A DNA stretch of 64,000 nt from Shinella sp. UYSO24. Its GTDB lineage: Bacteria > Pseudomonadota > Alphaproteobacteria > Rhizobiales > Rhizobiaceae. The notes under the pieces were generated by a model that searched no databases, was not told where the DNA came from, and worked only from the letters and a program-made list of their open reading frames with translations. A program made the translations under genes and the position numbers. Location: NCBI GenBank assembly GCA_902167985.1, contig CABHNZ010000005.1, positions 248,001-312,000 on the forward strand, written 5' to 3'. Positions 29,110 to 39,014 of the stretch are shown here, piece after piece; within the stretch, counting starts at the first letter, position 1, and each line of letters starts with the position of its first letter.

Positions 29110-31236
29110 ATGCAGGCGCAGACCACGGGGACGACATTGCAGAACAGATTGAACAAGACTTCGCGGGCACTTGCTTTTGTGTCTGGCCTTGCGATCACCG
29201 CCAGCCTCGGGGCGCCTGCGCATGCGATGACCCTGATGGATTTCATTCGCGGCGGACCGGGCAAGAGCAAGGCTGCCGACCAGAGCGTACCGGGCGTCAA
29301 TTCGCCGGCACCGAGCGAGCGTCAGCTGGCCGATCCGGAGCCGCTGCCCAAGGTTTCCGCACCGAAATACCTGACCTACAAGGCTGATTCCGAACGTCTG
29401 GTGCGCACCGGCGGCTTTGCAGCGGCGTCCGCCACGGATGGCACCAAGCTTCTGTTGCAGGCGAAGGTGGCTGCGCCGAACGACATCGCTTCGGCACTCG
29501 AGGCATTCTACGGCAAGAATGGCGCGCCGCTCTGGGTTTCCGCCGGTGATGTCAATGACAAGGCCAAGGCTGTCGTGGCGCTTCTCGCCCGTGCTGATGA
29601 ATTCGGCCTCGACCCGGCCGATTATGCCGTCACCGTGCCGGTTCTGACGACATCCAGCATTACGCCGCCGGCGGCCTGTTGCTGCTCCGGCCGCTGCTGC
29701 GCCTGCTCCGGCCGCCGATGCGACCGTCGCGCAGGCGGCTCCGGCTGCGCCCGCGCTGATGCAACGGCTGCTGCGGCACCTGCAGCTACGCCGGCGAATT
29801 CTGCTTCGACGACGCCGGCTGCACCGGTTGCTGCTGCGCCGGTGGCCGACGCATCCGCTGCCCAGCCTGCGGCGACACCTGCTGCGACCCCAGCGGCTGC
29901 TCCGGCTGCACCAGTCGTCGCTTCTGCCGATCATGACCGCGAGTTGATGCAGTTCGAACTGGCTCTGTCGTCGAAGGCGCTGATGTTTGCGCAGGATATG
30001 GTGCGCGGTCGCCTCGACCCCGACCGGATCTCCGAATATCACGATTTCAAGCGCAAGACGGTTGATCTCGGCGCCACGCTTGCGACGCTGCAGACTGGTA
30101 CGGATGACGCTGCCTATCTCTCCAATCTCGGCCCGAAGAACCCCGAGTTTGAACAGCTGAAGGCGGAACTTGCGCGTCTGAAGACCGAAGTCACCAACGA
30201 GCAGACCGCGATCAAGCTGCCCGACAACCTGCTGCTGAAGCCGGGCTCGAGCAGCCCGGACATGGCCAATGTCGTTGCCGCCATCCAGCATGCCGGCTCT
30301 GAGACGTTCAAGACGAAGTTCTCCGCCACGTTCACGGGCTACCAGAAGACGCCGGAATACACGCCGGAACTCGTCGACATGGTGAAGGGCTTCCAGAGCG
30401 AGAAGGGCCTGAAGGCCGATGGCGTCATCGGCGCTGCGACCGTGCGCAAGCTGGTCGGCGATTCGGTCGAGGACAAGGTGCAGAAGGTCGTCGTCGCCAT
30501 GGAACAGGCACGCTGGCTGCCGGCCGATTTCGGTCCGCGCTACGTGTTCATCAACCAGGCTGCGTTCCGCGTCTATTATCACGAGAACGGCCAGGAGCAG
30601 TTCTCGATGCGCGCCGTTGTCGGCGCCAAGGCGCACCAGACCTTCTTCTTCGAAAACCAGATCCAGACCGTCGAGTTCAACCCTTACTGGGGCGTGCCGC
30701 AGTCGATCATCATCAACGAGATGCTGCCGCATCTGCGTCAGGATCCGAGCTATCTCGATCGTCTCGGCTATGAAGTGACGGTCAACGGCAAGGCCGTGCC
30801 GTCTGCCAGCGTCAACTGGTTCGGCTCGGTGCAGAATATCGGCGTTCGTCAGCCGCCGTCGAGCGACAATGCGCTTGGCGATCTGAAGATCCTCTTCCCG
30901 AATGCCCATGCCATCTACATGCATGACACGCCGGCCAAGAGCTTCTTCAATCGCGATATGCGCGCGCTGAGCCACGGTTGCGTGCGTCTGCAGGAGCCGC
31001 GCAAGATGGCTGCTGCCGTGCTCGGCATCTCGCAGCAGGAAGTCGATGCCCGTATCGCCGGCGGCAAGAATGAAGCCGTCAAGGTGCCGTCGAAATTCCC
31101 GGTCTATGTCGCCTATTTCACCGCCTGGCCGAACAAGGATGGCCATGTGGAATATTTCGCCGACGTCTATGACCGTGATGCGGCGACGCTGAAGGCGCTC
31201 GACATCACCAGCAAGGCACGCGCGACGCAGATCTGA
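29110..31236 (+). CDS. Secreted L,D-transpeptidase with peptidoglycan-binding domain; three compensating frameshifts in linker
   Basis: Periplasmic enzyme that makes 3-3 or lipoprotein peptidoglycan crosslinks. A signal peptide (KTSRALAFVSGLAITASLGAPAHAM), a helical region with FYGKNGAPLWVSAG, an Ala/Pro-rich linker, a peptidoglycan-binding domain (YTPELVDMVKGFQSEKGLKADGVIGAATVRKLV) and the YkuD catalytic domain follow in order. The catalytic motif is ALSHGCVRLQEP with Cys and His present. The reading as given contains a Cys-rich stretch at about 29676-29760 that is not natural: one base missing near 29652, 29677 and 29757 each, net in frame, restores DDIQHYAAGG and an Ala/Pro linker with VAAPAAAAPAPAAD. 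About 709 residues. Confidence 0.93.
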   Translation: MQAQTTGTTLQNRLNKTSRALAFVSGLAITASLGAPAHAMTLMDFIRGGPGKSKAADQSVPGVNSPAPSERQLADPEPLPKVSAPKYLTYKADSERLVRTGGFAAASATDGTKLLLQAKVAAPNDIASALEAFYGKNGAPLWVSAGDVNDKAKAVVALLARADEFGLDPADYAVTVPVLTTSSITPPAACCCSGRCCACSGRRCDRRAGGSGCARADATAAAAPAATPANSASTTPAAPVAAAPVADASAAQPAATPAATPAAAPAAPVVASADHDRELMQFELALSSKALMFAQDMVRGRLDPDRISEYHDFKRKTVDLGATLATLQTGTDDAAYLSNLGPKNPEFEQLKAELARLKTEVTNEQTAIKLPDNLLLKPGSSSPDMANVVAAIQHAGSETFKTKFSATFTGYQKTPEYTPELVDMVKGFQSEKGLKADGVIGAATVRKLVGDSVEDKVQKVVVAMEQARWLPADFGPRYVFINQAAFRVYYHENGQEQFSMRAVVGAKAHQTFFFENQIQTVEFNPYWGVPQSIIINEMLPHLRQDPSYLDRLGYEVTVNGKAVPSASVNWFGSVQNIGVRQPPSSDNALGDLKILFPNAHAIYMHDTPAKSFFNRDMRALSHGCVRLQEPRKMAAAVLGISQQEVDARIAGGKNEAVKVPSKFPVYVAYFTAWPNKDGHVEYFADVYDRDAATLKALDITSKARATQI

Positions 31237-31262
31237 TCGGCAGATGGCCTGGTCGGAATATC

Positions 31263-31290
31263 AAACGGCGGCTCTCGGGCCGCCGTTTTT
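31263..31290. terminator. Bidirectional terminator after the L,D-transpeptidase gene
   Basis: AAACGGCGGC and GCCGCCGTTT pair perfectly across a 6-base loop, and the plus strand continues as TTTTTCG. It lies 26 bases after the transpeptidase stop and 22 bases before the end of the convergent gph gene. Confidence 0.88.
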
Positions 31291-31312
31291 CGTCTGTGGT
31301 CTATCGGCCGTT

Positions 31313-32053
31313 TCAGGCGCGGGCGGCGATAAGCTGCCGGACGAAATCCGGGGTGATCTCGTCAAAGTGATCGACGATATGGTCGGCGCCGAGCTCTTCC
31401 GCCGGCACGTCCGAATAGCCGAAGCGGACGGCAATCGAGGGGATGCCGGCATTGCGGGCGGCGAGAATGTCGTTGATGCTGTCCCCCACCATGACGGAGG
31501 CTTTTGCCGATGCGCCGGCCTTCTCGATCGTGCCGAAGATATGGCCGGCATCGGGTTTTCTCACCGCAAACGTATTGCCGCCGGTGATCGTCGGGAAGTC
31601 GCCGGCAAGGCCGAGTTTTTCGATCAGCGGGCGGGCCAGTTCCTCGGCCTTGTTGGTGCAGATCGCGAGGCTGAAACCGGCGGCGGCGAGGGCGGCGAGG
31701 CAGGCTGTCGCGCCCGGGTAGGGACGGCTCTTGCCCGGCATATGGGCGGCATAATGGCCCATGAAACGGTCGAAGAGCGTGTTGAAGGTCTCTTCGTTGA
31801 GTGGCGTGCGGCGCAGTTCGAAGGCGCGGGTAATCATCACCTTGACGCCCTGGCCGACGAGGAAGGTCACGTCGTCGAAGGTTACGGGCTCCATGCCGAC
31901 GGCCTCGATCGTGTAGTTCAGGCTGTCGATGAGGTCGGGTGCGGTGTCGATGAGCGTGCCGTCGAGATCGAAGATGACGAGTGGTGCCTGTGTTGCGCGG
32001 CTCCCGGCTGCGACGCTGTCAGGTACTGTGGCGGAACCTTCTAAAATCGGCAC
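31313..32053 (-). CDS. gph: Phosphoglycolate phosphatase
   Basis: HAD hydrolase that removes phosphate from 2-phosphoglycolate formed in DNA repair or oxygenase side reactions. Motif I is VIFDLDGTLIDTAPDL, motif II is ICTNKAEE, motif III is the KPDAGHIF Lys, and motif IV is VGDSINDILAARNAG. The DLIDSLN cap entry is typical of Gph. The preferred start is GTG at 32053, which has GGGAGG five bases upstream; an ATG at 32098 would add a poor N-terminus. 246 residues, no frameshift. Confidence 0.9.
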   Translation of the reverse strand: MPILEGSATVPDSVAAGSRATQAPLVIFDLDGTLIDTAPDLIDSLNYTIEAVGMEPVTFDDVTFLVGQGVKVMITRAFELRRTPLNEETFNTLFDRFMGHYAAHMPGKSRPYPGATACLAALAAAGFSLAICTNKAEELARPLIEKLGLAGDFPTITGGNTFAVRKPDAGHIFGTIEKAGASAKASVMVGDSINDILAARNAGIPSIAVRFGYSDVPAEELGADHIVDHFDEITPDFVRQLIAARA

Positions 32054-32258
32054 GAAAACCTCCCTTGGTATCGTTCTTGAATGGGTTCGGCGGGCCATCG
32101 AGGCCTGGCGAACAGGATGATCGGGTGACTATGGGGGATTCGTCCGCATGGCAAAAGGGCCGCAAAAGGCTTGTGTCAGTTTAGCCGTGAGGGGTCTTCC
32201 GCTTGGCCATGGAGGCGTGTAAACAGCACTCGGCGAAACAGCGGGGAGCGTGTGGCGG

Positions 32259-32954
32259 ATGGACGCCCGTGAAATGAAGATCAAGGCGGCGGCGGAAGCT
32301 CTGACCTATGTCGAGGACGGCATGCGTCTCGGCATCGGCACCGGATCGACGGCGGAAGAATTCGTGCGGCTTCTGGCCGAGCGGGTTGAAGGCGGCCTGA
32401 AAATCCAGGGCGTGCCGACATCCGAGCGGACAGCGCGGCTCTGCCTCGAACTGGGCGTTCCCCTGAAATCGCTCGACGAGCTTCCGGAACTCGATCTGAC
32501 GATCGATGGCGCCGATGAATTCGACGCGGCGCTGACGCTCGTCAAGGGCGGTGGCGGTGCGCTTCTGCGCGAGAAAATCGTTGCGGCCGCATCCACGCGG
32601 ATGATCGTGATTGCCGACGAGAGCAAGCTGGTCGAGACGCTCGGTGCCTTTCCTCTGCCGATCGAGGTCAATCCGTTCGGTCTCGAAGCGACGCGCATTT
32701 CCATCGAAAAGGCGGCCTCGCGGCTTGGTCTTTCGGGCGAGTTGAAGCTGCGCCGCAAGGGGGACGAAGTTTTCTCCACCGATGGCGGACACTACATTCT
32801 CGACGCATCTTTTGGCCGTATTCCTGATGCAGACGCTCTATCCGGGGCACTGCACGCGATACCTGGTGTCGTGGAACACGGTCTGTTCATTCACATGGCG
32901 TCCTTAGCGATCCTCGCCGGCGAAGCGGGTGTGCGGACGTTGGAAGCGAATTAA
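32259..32954 (+). CDS. rpiA: Ribose-5-phosphate isomerase A
   Basis: Interconverts ribose 5-phosphate and ribulose 5-phosphate in the pentose phosphate pathway. Residues [34 protein letters not shown] form the phosphate-binding loop (GTGST), [11 protein letters not shown] is the substrate loop with catalytic Asp residues, and [13 protein letters not shown] is the catalytic Glu/Lys segment. 231 residues, intact. The ATG at 32259 follows GCGGGGAG. It is 18 bases upstream of the DUF2059 gene and the two are probably co-transcribed. Confidence 0.96.
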   Translation: MDAREMKIKAAAEALTYVEDGMRLGIGTGSTAEEFVRLLAERVEGGLKIQGVPTSERTARLCLELGVPLKSLDELPELDLTIDGADEFDAALTLVKGGGGALLREKIVAAASTRMIVIADESKLVETLGAFPLPIEVNPFGLEATRISIEKAASRLGLSGELKLRRKGDEVFSTDGGHYILDASFGRIPDADALSGALHAIPGVVEHGLFIHMASLAILAGEAGVRTLEAN

Positions 32955-32972
32955 ACTAGGAGCTGTTTACTC

Positions 32973-33564
32973 ATGATCAAATACGCGGTTTTCGGCCGTT
33001 CCGCCGTCCTCGCGATCCTTCTGTCCGGTGCAGCGGCGGCTTCTGCCCAGGCTCAGGACGTTACCGATGCGCAGATCGCGGCCGCGCGTCAGGCGATTTC
33101 GTCGATGAAGGTCACTGACAATTACGACAATATTCTGCCGAACCTGGCCGAGCGCCTGAAGGCGCAGTTCATTCAGGCATCGCCGAACTTCCAGACGCAG
33201 ATCTCGACGATCGTCGACCAGCAGGCGCTGCGCTTGCGCCGCGTCGTGCCGATCTCGAAAAGGAAGCCGCGACGATCTACGCGAAGAACTTCTCGACGGA
33301 CGAGCTGAAGCAGATCTCGACCTTCTTCAACACCGAGACCGGCAAGAAGCTTCTGAAGAACCAGCCGCTGATCGCACGCGACATGACGCGCGCTGCGGAA
33401 ATCTGGGCGAACGGCATCTCGCGTGACCTCAACGACAATTCGACCAACAAGCTGCGCGGCGTGATCGACACGACCAAGGTGCAGATGCCGGTCGTCGATG
33501 CTGCTCCGGCCGCTGCTGCTGCAAAGCCGGCCGCCAAGGCTCCGGCTCCGTCGCCGAAGCCTGA
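32973..33564 (+). CDS. DUF2059 domain protein, periplasmic; frameshift near 33232 and stop-codon base missing near 33561
   Basis: A signal peptide (FGRSAVLAILLSGAAAASAQAQ) is followed by a DUF2059 helical domain. The first part ends at TIVDQQAL in frame; adding one C near 33232 continues as ALRLAPRRADLEKEAATIYAKNFSTDELKQISTFFNTETGKKLL, a clear DUF2059 match. The C-terminal Ala/Pro-rich tail should end PSPKP followed by stop; a missing C near 33561 (AAGCCTGA for AAGCCCTGA) removes the stop and runs the frame into gor. Repaired length is 197 residues. Function unknown; a strong terminator follows. Confidence 0.85.
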
Positions 33565-33597
33565 TCGGCCGATCACGGCCCTTCTGATCGTTTCGTC

Positions 33598-33623
33598 AAA
33601 GCCCGGAGCAATCCGGGCTTTTT
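33598..33623 (+). terminator. Terminator of the rpiA-DUF2059 unit
   Basis: AAAGCCCGG and CCGGGCTTT form a 9-base-pair stem with a 6-base loop followed by TTCTTG. It separates the DUF2059 gene from gor, which argues against the open frame that joins them. Confidence 0.88.
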
Positions 33624-33700
33624 CTTGTTCGGTTCCATGCCTATATGTGGCTCGCAATTTCTGCCTTCGGCTTTGCCGGCATGTTCTCAAGGAGATAGTT

Positions 33701-35088
33701 ATGACCGCCTATGATTATGATCTGTTCGTCATCGGTGGCGGCTCCGGCGGGGTGAGGGCAGGTCGCGTGGCAGCCTCGCTCGGCAAGCGCGTCGGGATCG
33801 CCGAGGAGTTCCGCTATGGCGGCACCTGCGTCATCCGCGGCTGCGTGCCGAAGAAGCTCTATGTCTATGCCTCGCAGTTTTCCGAGCATTTCGAAGATGC
33901 CGAGGGCTATGGCTGGACGGTCGGTGAGCGCTCCTTCGACTGGAAGAAGCTGGTCGCCGCCAAGGAGAAGGAGATCACCCGTCTCGAGGGTCTCTATCGC
34001 CGCGGGCTTGAGAACAACAAGGCGGAAGTCTTCGATAGCCGTGCCGAACTGGTGGACGCCCATACGGTTCGTCTCGTCGCCTCGGACAAGACCGTGACGG
34101 CGGAACGGATCGTGATTGCGACGGGTGGCGTTGCCAATGCCCATATCTCGCTGCCGGGCTACCAGCACTGCATCTCGTCCAACGAGGCCTTCGATCTGGA
34201 AGAACTGCCGCGCTCGATGCTGATTGCCGGCGGCGGCTATATCGCCGTCGAATTCGCCAATATCTTCCACGGGCTGGGTGTCGACGTAACGCTGATCTAT
34301 CGCGGCAAGGAAATCCTGTCGCGCTTCGACCACGACATGCGCCAGGGCCTGCACAAGGCGATGGTGGAGAAGGGTGTCCGCATCCTGACCACGGATGTGA
34401 TCGAAAGTGTCGAGAAGCGCGCCGAGGGCGATCTTGTCGCCAGGACGAAGAATGGCGAGACGATCACCGCCGATCAGGTGATGCTGGCGCTGGGCCGTGA
34501 CCCGAATACCAAGGGGCTCGGGCTGGAAAAGGCAGGCGTTGCCGTCGATCACGCGGGCGCCATCATCGTCGATGATTTTCGCGCACGAGCGCGGAGAATA
34601 TCTTTGCGCTCGGCGACGTCACCAACCGGGTACAGCTGACGCCGGTCGCGATCCATGAGGCCATGTGCTTCATCGAGACCGTCTATCGCGACAACCCGAC
34701 CAAGCCGGATCACGATCTGATCCCGACGGCGGTGTTTTCGCAGCCGGAGATCGGCACTGTCGGTATCAGCGAGGAAGAGGCGGCGAAGCACTATGCCGAG
34801 CTCGAGGTCTACCGCGCCGAGTTCCGGCCGATGAAGGCGACGCTTTCCGGCCGTTCCGAGCGGATGATCATGAAGCTGATCGTCGATGCGGCAAGCCGCA
34901 AGGTGATCGGTGCCCACATCCTCGGCCACGAAGCCGGCGAGATGGCGCAGCTTATCGGCGTGTCGCTGAAAGCCGGCGTGACGAAGGACGATTTCGACCG
35001 GACGATGGCGCTGCATCCATCGGCGGCCGAAGAACTCGTGACGATGTACAATCCGAGCTATCGGATCGTGAAGGGCGAGCGGGTATAA
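33701..35088 (+). CDS. gor: Glutathione-disulfide reductase; frameshift near 34580
   Basis: FAD enzyme that reduces glutathione disulfide with NADPH. FAD-binding starts VIGGGSGGVRAGRVAA; the redox disulfide is GGTCVIRGCVPKKL; the NADPH fold is IAGGGYIAVEFANIFHGLG with the NADP-type loop. The frame breaks near 34580 (GATTTTCGCGC for GATTTTTCGCGC); repair gives [31 protein letters not shown], then the dimerisation domain ending MALHPSAAEELVTMYNPSYRI with the active-site His-Glu (HPSAAEE). 462 residues, normal. ATG 33701 follows AAGGAGATAGTT. Confidence 0.95.
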
Positions 35089-35138
35089 ACCTGCAATCAG
35101 TAATCGTCGCGGGCAGGCGTTTCGCGGCGGTTTCTGAC

Positions 35139-35243
35139 CTAGAGCGCCGTGCGTCCGAACGGACGCACAAAGGACGCTCTAGTTTTTCAATCTACGCATC
35201 AGGCTTTCCGAAAATCGGGATCGATTTTCGGGCCGATGCTGTA
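35139..35243. repeat. RIME-like intergenic repeat with two palindromes
   Basis: Palindrome one has outer arms CTAGAGCG and CGCTCTAG (35139-35146, 35175-35182) and inner arms TGCGTCCG and CGGACGCA. Palindrome two is CCGAAAATCG-GGAT-CGATTTTCGG (35208-35231) with outer GCATC and GATGC. The size of about 100 bases and two palindromes match the Rhizobium-specific intergenic mosaic element class. It sits between gor and the DAHP synthase gene. Confidence 0.7.
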
Positions 35244-35332
35244 GTCAAGTGGTGGATTAAGAGCTATAAGCCGCCACTTTCAAAAACAAGAATGCCGGGT
35301 GCGGGTGCACCCAGGCCCCAAGGTGACGTGAC

Positions 35333-36706
35333 ATGGCACAGAATTGGACCCCGAACAGCTGGCGTAACAAGCCTATCCAGCAGGTTCCGGATTATCCGGA
35401 CCAGGCGGCACTTGCCGCAACGGAAGCCCAGCTCGGAACCTTTCCGCCCCTCGTCTTTGCCGGCGAAGCGCGGCGTCTGAAGAAGCAGCTTGCCAATGTG
35501 GCGGAAGGCAATGCCTTCCTGCTGCAGGGTGGAGACTGCGCCGAGAGCTTCTACGAGCACGGCGCCGACAATATCCGCGACTTCTTCCGCGCCTTCCTGC
35601 AGATGGCCGTCGTCTTGACCTATGGCGCCCAGCTGCCGGTGGTGAAGGTTGGCCGTATTGCCGGCCAGTTCGCCAAGCCGCGCTCCTCGAATATCGAGAA
35701 GCAGGGCGATGTCGAGCTGCCGTCCTACCGCGGTGACATCATCAACGGCATCGACTTCACGTCGGAGAGCCGTATTCCGAACCCGGAGCGCCAGCTCGAC
35801 GCCTACCGTCAGTCGGCCGCGACGCTGAACCTTCTGCGCGCGTTCGCGATGGGCGGTTACGCCAATCTGGAAAACGTCCACAAGTGGATGCTCGGCTTCG
35901 TCAAGGACAGCCCGCAGGGCGAGCGCTACAAGAAGCTGGCGGATCGCATCAGCGAGACGATGGATTTCATGCAGGCGATCGGCATTTCGGCCGAGAACAA
36001 TCCGAGCCTGCGGGAAACCGATTTCTTCACCAGCCATGAAGCGCTGCTTCTCGGCTATGAAGAATCGCTGACGCGCGTCGATTCCACCTCGGGCGACTGG
36101 TACGCGACCTCCGGCCACATGCTGTGGATCGGCGACCGCACGCGCCAGCTCGACCATGCGCATGTGGAATATTTCCGCGGCATCAAGAACCCGATCGGCC
36201 TGAAATGCGGCCCGTCGCTGCAGCCCGACAACCTGATCGAGCTCATCGACGCGCTGAACCCGGCAAACGAAGCGGGCCGTCTGACGCTGATCTGCCGTTT
36301 CGGCCATGACAAGGTGGCGGATAGCCTGCCGAAGCTCATCCGCGCCGTCGAGCGCGAGGGCAAGAAGGTGGTCTGGTCCTGCGATCCGATGCATGGCAAC
36401 ACGATCACGCTCAACAACTACAAGACCCGGCCGTTCGACCGGATCCTGTCGGAAGTCGAAAGCTTCTTCCAGATCCACCGGGCGGAAGGCACGCATCCGG
36501 GCGGCATCCATGTCGAGATGACCGGCAAGGATGTAACCGAATGCACCGGTGGCGCGCGTGCGGTGACGGCCGGCGATCTTCAGGATCGCTACCACACCCA
36601 TTGCGACCCGCGTCTCAATGCCGATCAGGCGCTGGAACTGGCGTTCCTGCTGGCCGAGCGGATGAAGAGCGGTCGCGACGAAAAGCGGCTGGTGGTCAAC
36701 GGCTGA
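35333..36706 (+). CDS. 3-deoxy-7-phosphoheptulonate synthase, class II (DAHP synthase)
   Basis: First enzyme of the shikimate pathway, plant/mycobacterial type II. The 457-residue protein is intact and shows [58 protein letters not shown], and [15 protein letters not shown], and the late metal motif [20 protein letters not shown], each typical of class II enzymes. It begins 245 bases after gor, just downstream of the RIME-like repeat. Different names (aroF, aroG, aroA-II) are used, so no symbol is given. Confidence 0.96.
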   Translation: MAQNWTPNSWRNKPIQQVPDYPDQAALAATEAQLGTFPPLVFAGEARRLKKQLANVAEGNAFLLQGGDCAESFYEHGADNIRDFFRAFLQMAVVLTYGAQLPVVKVGRIAGQFAKPRSSNIEKQGDVELPSYRGDIINGIDFTSESRIPNPERQLDAYRQSAATLNLLRAFAMGGYANLENVHKWMLGFVKDSPQGERYKKLADRISETMDFMQAIGISAENNPSLRETDFFTSHEALLLGYEESLTRVDSTSGDWYATSGHMLWIGDRTRQLDHAHVEYFRGIKNPIGLKCGPSLQPDNLIELIDALNPANEAGRLTLICRFGHDKVADSLPKLIRAVEREGKKVVWSCDPMHGNTITLNNYKTRPFDRILSEVESFFQIHRAEGTHPGGIHVEMTGKDVTECTGGARAVTAGDLQDRYHTHCDPRLNADQALELAFLLAERMKSGRDEKRLVVNG

Positions 36707-36732
36707 TATAGCCGGGACTGACAAGAAAAGAA

Positions 36733-36770
36733 CGAACAAGGCCGGTGTTCATCGCCGGCCTTGTTCGTTT
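36733..36770 (+). terminator. Terminator of the DAHP synthase gene
   Basis: CGAACAAGGCCGG and CCGGCCTTGTTCG pair over 13 bases with a 9-base loop, and the plus strand continues TTTCTG. It also lies just beyond the 3' end of the convergent TadG gene. Confidence 0.85.
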
Positions 36771-36791
36771 CTGCGTCCAGGTGCTGAACCC

Positions 36792-38594
36792 TTACTGGAC
36801 GAGAACGGGATTGCGGCAGGAGACGCCGCCGACCTGCACGTCGGCTTCGCCGATGCGGACGCCGAGGACGAGAAGCAGGTTGTAGAGCAGCGAATCGACC
36901 GGGGTGAGCGCGGCACCGACGGTGGCGCCGACGGCTGCCAGAATGGGCTGGGGCAGGCCGAGGCCGATCCCGAGCAGATCGATCCTCAGATCGAGGTTGC
37001 TGAGCAATGACGATGTGAGCGATGCCAGCGTATTCTTGGTCGAGATCGTCCTGACCTTGTTGGAGCTGATATCGGAGGGCGAGAAAGTCAGCCGCTGGGT
37101 CGTCATGTTGGTGGCCGTCGCATCAGCCATGCCGGAGACACTCAGAAGCAGCGTCGATATCAGCGTGGCGCGGGTGACGCGCGGTTCCGTGCCGAAATTG
37201 GAGAAGGCCGATGTGTTGACGTCGCCGAGCGCGACTTCCGCCACACCCGGGATCGCGTCGATATCGACGGTGCCGGAATTGGACGTCGTCGAGCAGGTGA
37301 TATTGGCAAGCCGCGCCTCGGCATAGGCGACCTCGACATAGAGGGGGATGCGGACCTTCAGCCCGAGGACGGCCTGAAGGCCATCCACCACGACTTCGAC
37401 GGCAAGGCGGGTCTGGGCGGTGCGCACGACGGAGCCGGGCGAGCCGACGGCCAGATGCGGCGTGGTGACGGCCGGCTGGCCGATTGCAAGCGTGACTTTG
37501 GCCGAGCCCAGGCCCGGCAGGGTGGCGCCGAGATCAAGCGCCAGCTGCTTGCTGCCGTTGGCCGCCGACGCGGAAGCGGAAATCAGGTCGAAGACGCTGG
37601 TGTTGACGGTGAGGTTTCCGGCCTGGCCGATCAGTTTCGGACCGAGAGAGCCGAGCGAGAGGACGTTCTGCAGCTGGACCGTGATCGCGGTCTTGTTCAG
37701 CGTCTTCTGGAGATTGTTGACGATGGTCTGGACTGCCGGTGTCAGGCCGGTGGTCTTGCCGAGCGCCGTCAGAAGCACGCCGTAATTGATGTTGGTTTTC
37801 AGAAGGTCGTCATATGTCCCTGCCTGGAGACCGAGGTTGAGGGCGAGAAGATCGAGCGTGCTGAGGACATTGACCTGGGCATCCAGCAGCGACTGGTAGT
37901 CCATGACCTTCAAGGAGATCGTCGTGCCGAGCATCTGGCCGAGCATCTGATTGAGAATGCCCTCGTTGAGGCTTGCAAGGCGTGAACCGACCGAGAAGGA
38001 GGCGACGCGATCGGTCGCGGCCGTGCCGGTGGCGCCGAGGCTCGGGGGCTTGGTGAAGCTTCCGGCAAAAAAGAGATTGCCTTTCTGATGCAGCGTCACC
38101 CTGACCGCGTCATAGGGCTGGACGCCTGCCTGGAAGCGGGAGCCGACATCGACCGTGGGGTCGGGCACGTAATGGCCACGCACCACATCCGCATAGCCGT
38201 CGATCGTGCGGTAAACATCGGTCGGGTCATAGGGCAGGGTGGCGTTGGGGGTGAGCAGAGTGCCGTCCTGCTTGACCGCATAGTTGAGATTGTTGAGCGA
38301 GAAGTAGCTGAGGACGGCCTTTTCCGGCGCACTGACCTGCGTGGCGGCGGAGATCGCCGCAAGATCGGCTGCCTCCTGCAACTGGCGCTGCTGCAATGTC
38401 AGGCTGCCATAGTCGACACCGAGTGCCAGAACGCCGAGAAGGAGCGGCAGGGTGAGCGCCGTGGTGATCGCCACATTGCCCTTGCGGTCACGCGAGAAGG
38501 AGCCGGGGCGCTTCAGCTTGAAGCTTGAAGGCGACGGCACATGCGGCGCGCGGGCCTCGCCGCGGCGCCAGATCCCGAGACGGAACGGCGACAT
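36792..38594 (-). CDS. TadG-like pilus assembly protein (DUF2134/Tad N-terminal)
   Basis: A 600-residue protein. The N-terminus SFSRDRKGNVAITTALTLPLLLGVLALGVDYGSLTLQQRQLQEAADLAAISAA is the Tad/TadG signature: a short basic lead, Gly, a single membrane helix and an LQxAADAAALAxA-like segment. The remainder is a long, Thr/Ser/Val-rich secreted domain. It starts two bases before the stop of the upstream TadE-like gene (TGA and ATG are separated by one base), so they form one transcription unit. No other Tad genes (ATPase, secretin, prepilin peptidase) are in the window. Confidence 0.86.
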   Translation of the reverse strand: MSPFRLGIWRRGEARAPHVPSPSSFKLKRPGSFSRDRKGNVAITTALTLPLLLGVLALGVDYGSLTLQQRQLQEAADLAAISAATQVSAPEKAVLSYFSLNNLNYAVKQDGTLLTPNATLPYDPTDVYRTIDGYADVVRGHYVPDPTVDVGSRFQAGVQPYDAVRVTLHQKGNLFFAGSFTKPPSLGATGTAATDRVASFSVGSRLASLNEGILNQMLGQMLGTTISLKVMDYQSLLDAQVNVLSTLDLLALNLGLQAGTYDDLLKTNINYGVLLTALGKTTGLTPAVQTIVNNLQKTLNKTAITVQLQNVLSLGSLGPKLIGQAGNLTVNTSVFDLISASASAANGSKQLALDLGATLPGLGSAKVTLAIGQPAVTTPHLAVGSPGSVVRTAQTRLAVEVVVDGLQAVLGLKVRIPLYVEVAYAEARLANITCSTTSNSGTVDIDAIPGVAEVALGDVNTSAFSNFGTEPRVTRATLISTLLLSVSGMADATATNMTTQRLTFSPSDISSNKVRTISTKNTLASLTSSLLSNLDLRIDLLGIGLGLPQPILAAVGATVGAALTPVDSLLYNLLLVLGVRIGEADVQVGGVSCRNPVLVQ

Positions 38595-38595
38595 G

Positions 38596-39014
38596 TCACG
38601 CTCCCCCCATCCGCATGGTGGCGAAGCGGCGGATCATCGGGTTGGGCATGGCAAAGCTGTAGAGCTTGAAGATCGGCAGGCTGCTGGCATCGTAAGTCAC
38701 CGTGACGGTGAACTGGTTCGGATTTGCCGCGTCCTGCTGCACCGTCGTGGTGAAATACTTCTTGTCGAGCAGCGCATAGTTCATAGTGCTCTTGGTCATG
38801 AAGTCACTGACCAGTTGCTTGCGCTCGGTATCGGTGAGGCCGGCAACCGCCGTGCGCGCCGCATCCGCCGCGACCTGCTGGACCGAATGGGCGGCGCCGA
38901 GATAGATGCCATAGCCGACGAGGCTGAAGAGCGTCATGAACAGAAGAGGTGCCACAAGGGCGAATTCGACCGCCGACCCGCCGGACGGCATTTGAGCAGG
39001 GACCTGAAACGCAT
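38596..39014 (-). CDS. TadE-like pilus assembly protein; frameshift near 38986
   Basis: A 139-residue protein with the TadE pattern: a short basic lead, then GGSAVEFALVAPLLFMTLFSLVGYGIYL, where the Glu and the hydrophobic helix resemble type IV pseudopilins. A soluble domain of about 100 residues follows (AADAARTAVAGLTDTERKQLV, FTVTVTYDASSLPIFKL). The start ATG at 39014, preceded by GGGGAG, is connected to the helix by adding one base near 38986, giving MRFRSLLKCRSGGSAVEF. It is one base upstream of the TadG-like gene. Confidence 0.83.

Noticed and set aside
29053..31146. A 697-codon open frame opposite the L,D-transpeptidase gene
   Set aside because: It is the reverse reading of a conserved enzyme; no protein features.
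33383..34639. Apparent fusion of a DUF2059 tail with glutathione reductase
   Set aside because: Missing bases at about 33232 and 33561 open the frame; a strong terminator and a gor ribosome binding site lie between the two genes, so they are separate.
35000..35332. Small open frames in the gor-DAHP synthase gap
   Set aside because: They cover palindromic repeat sequence and have no coding character.
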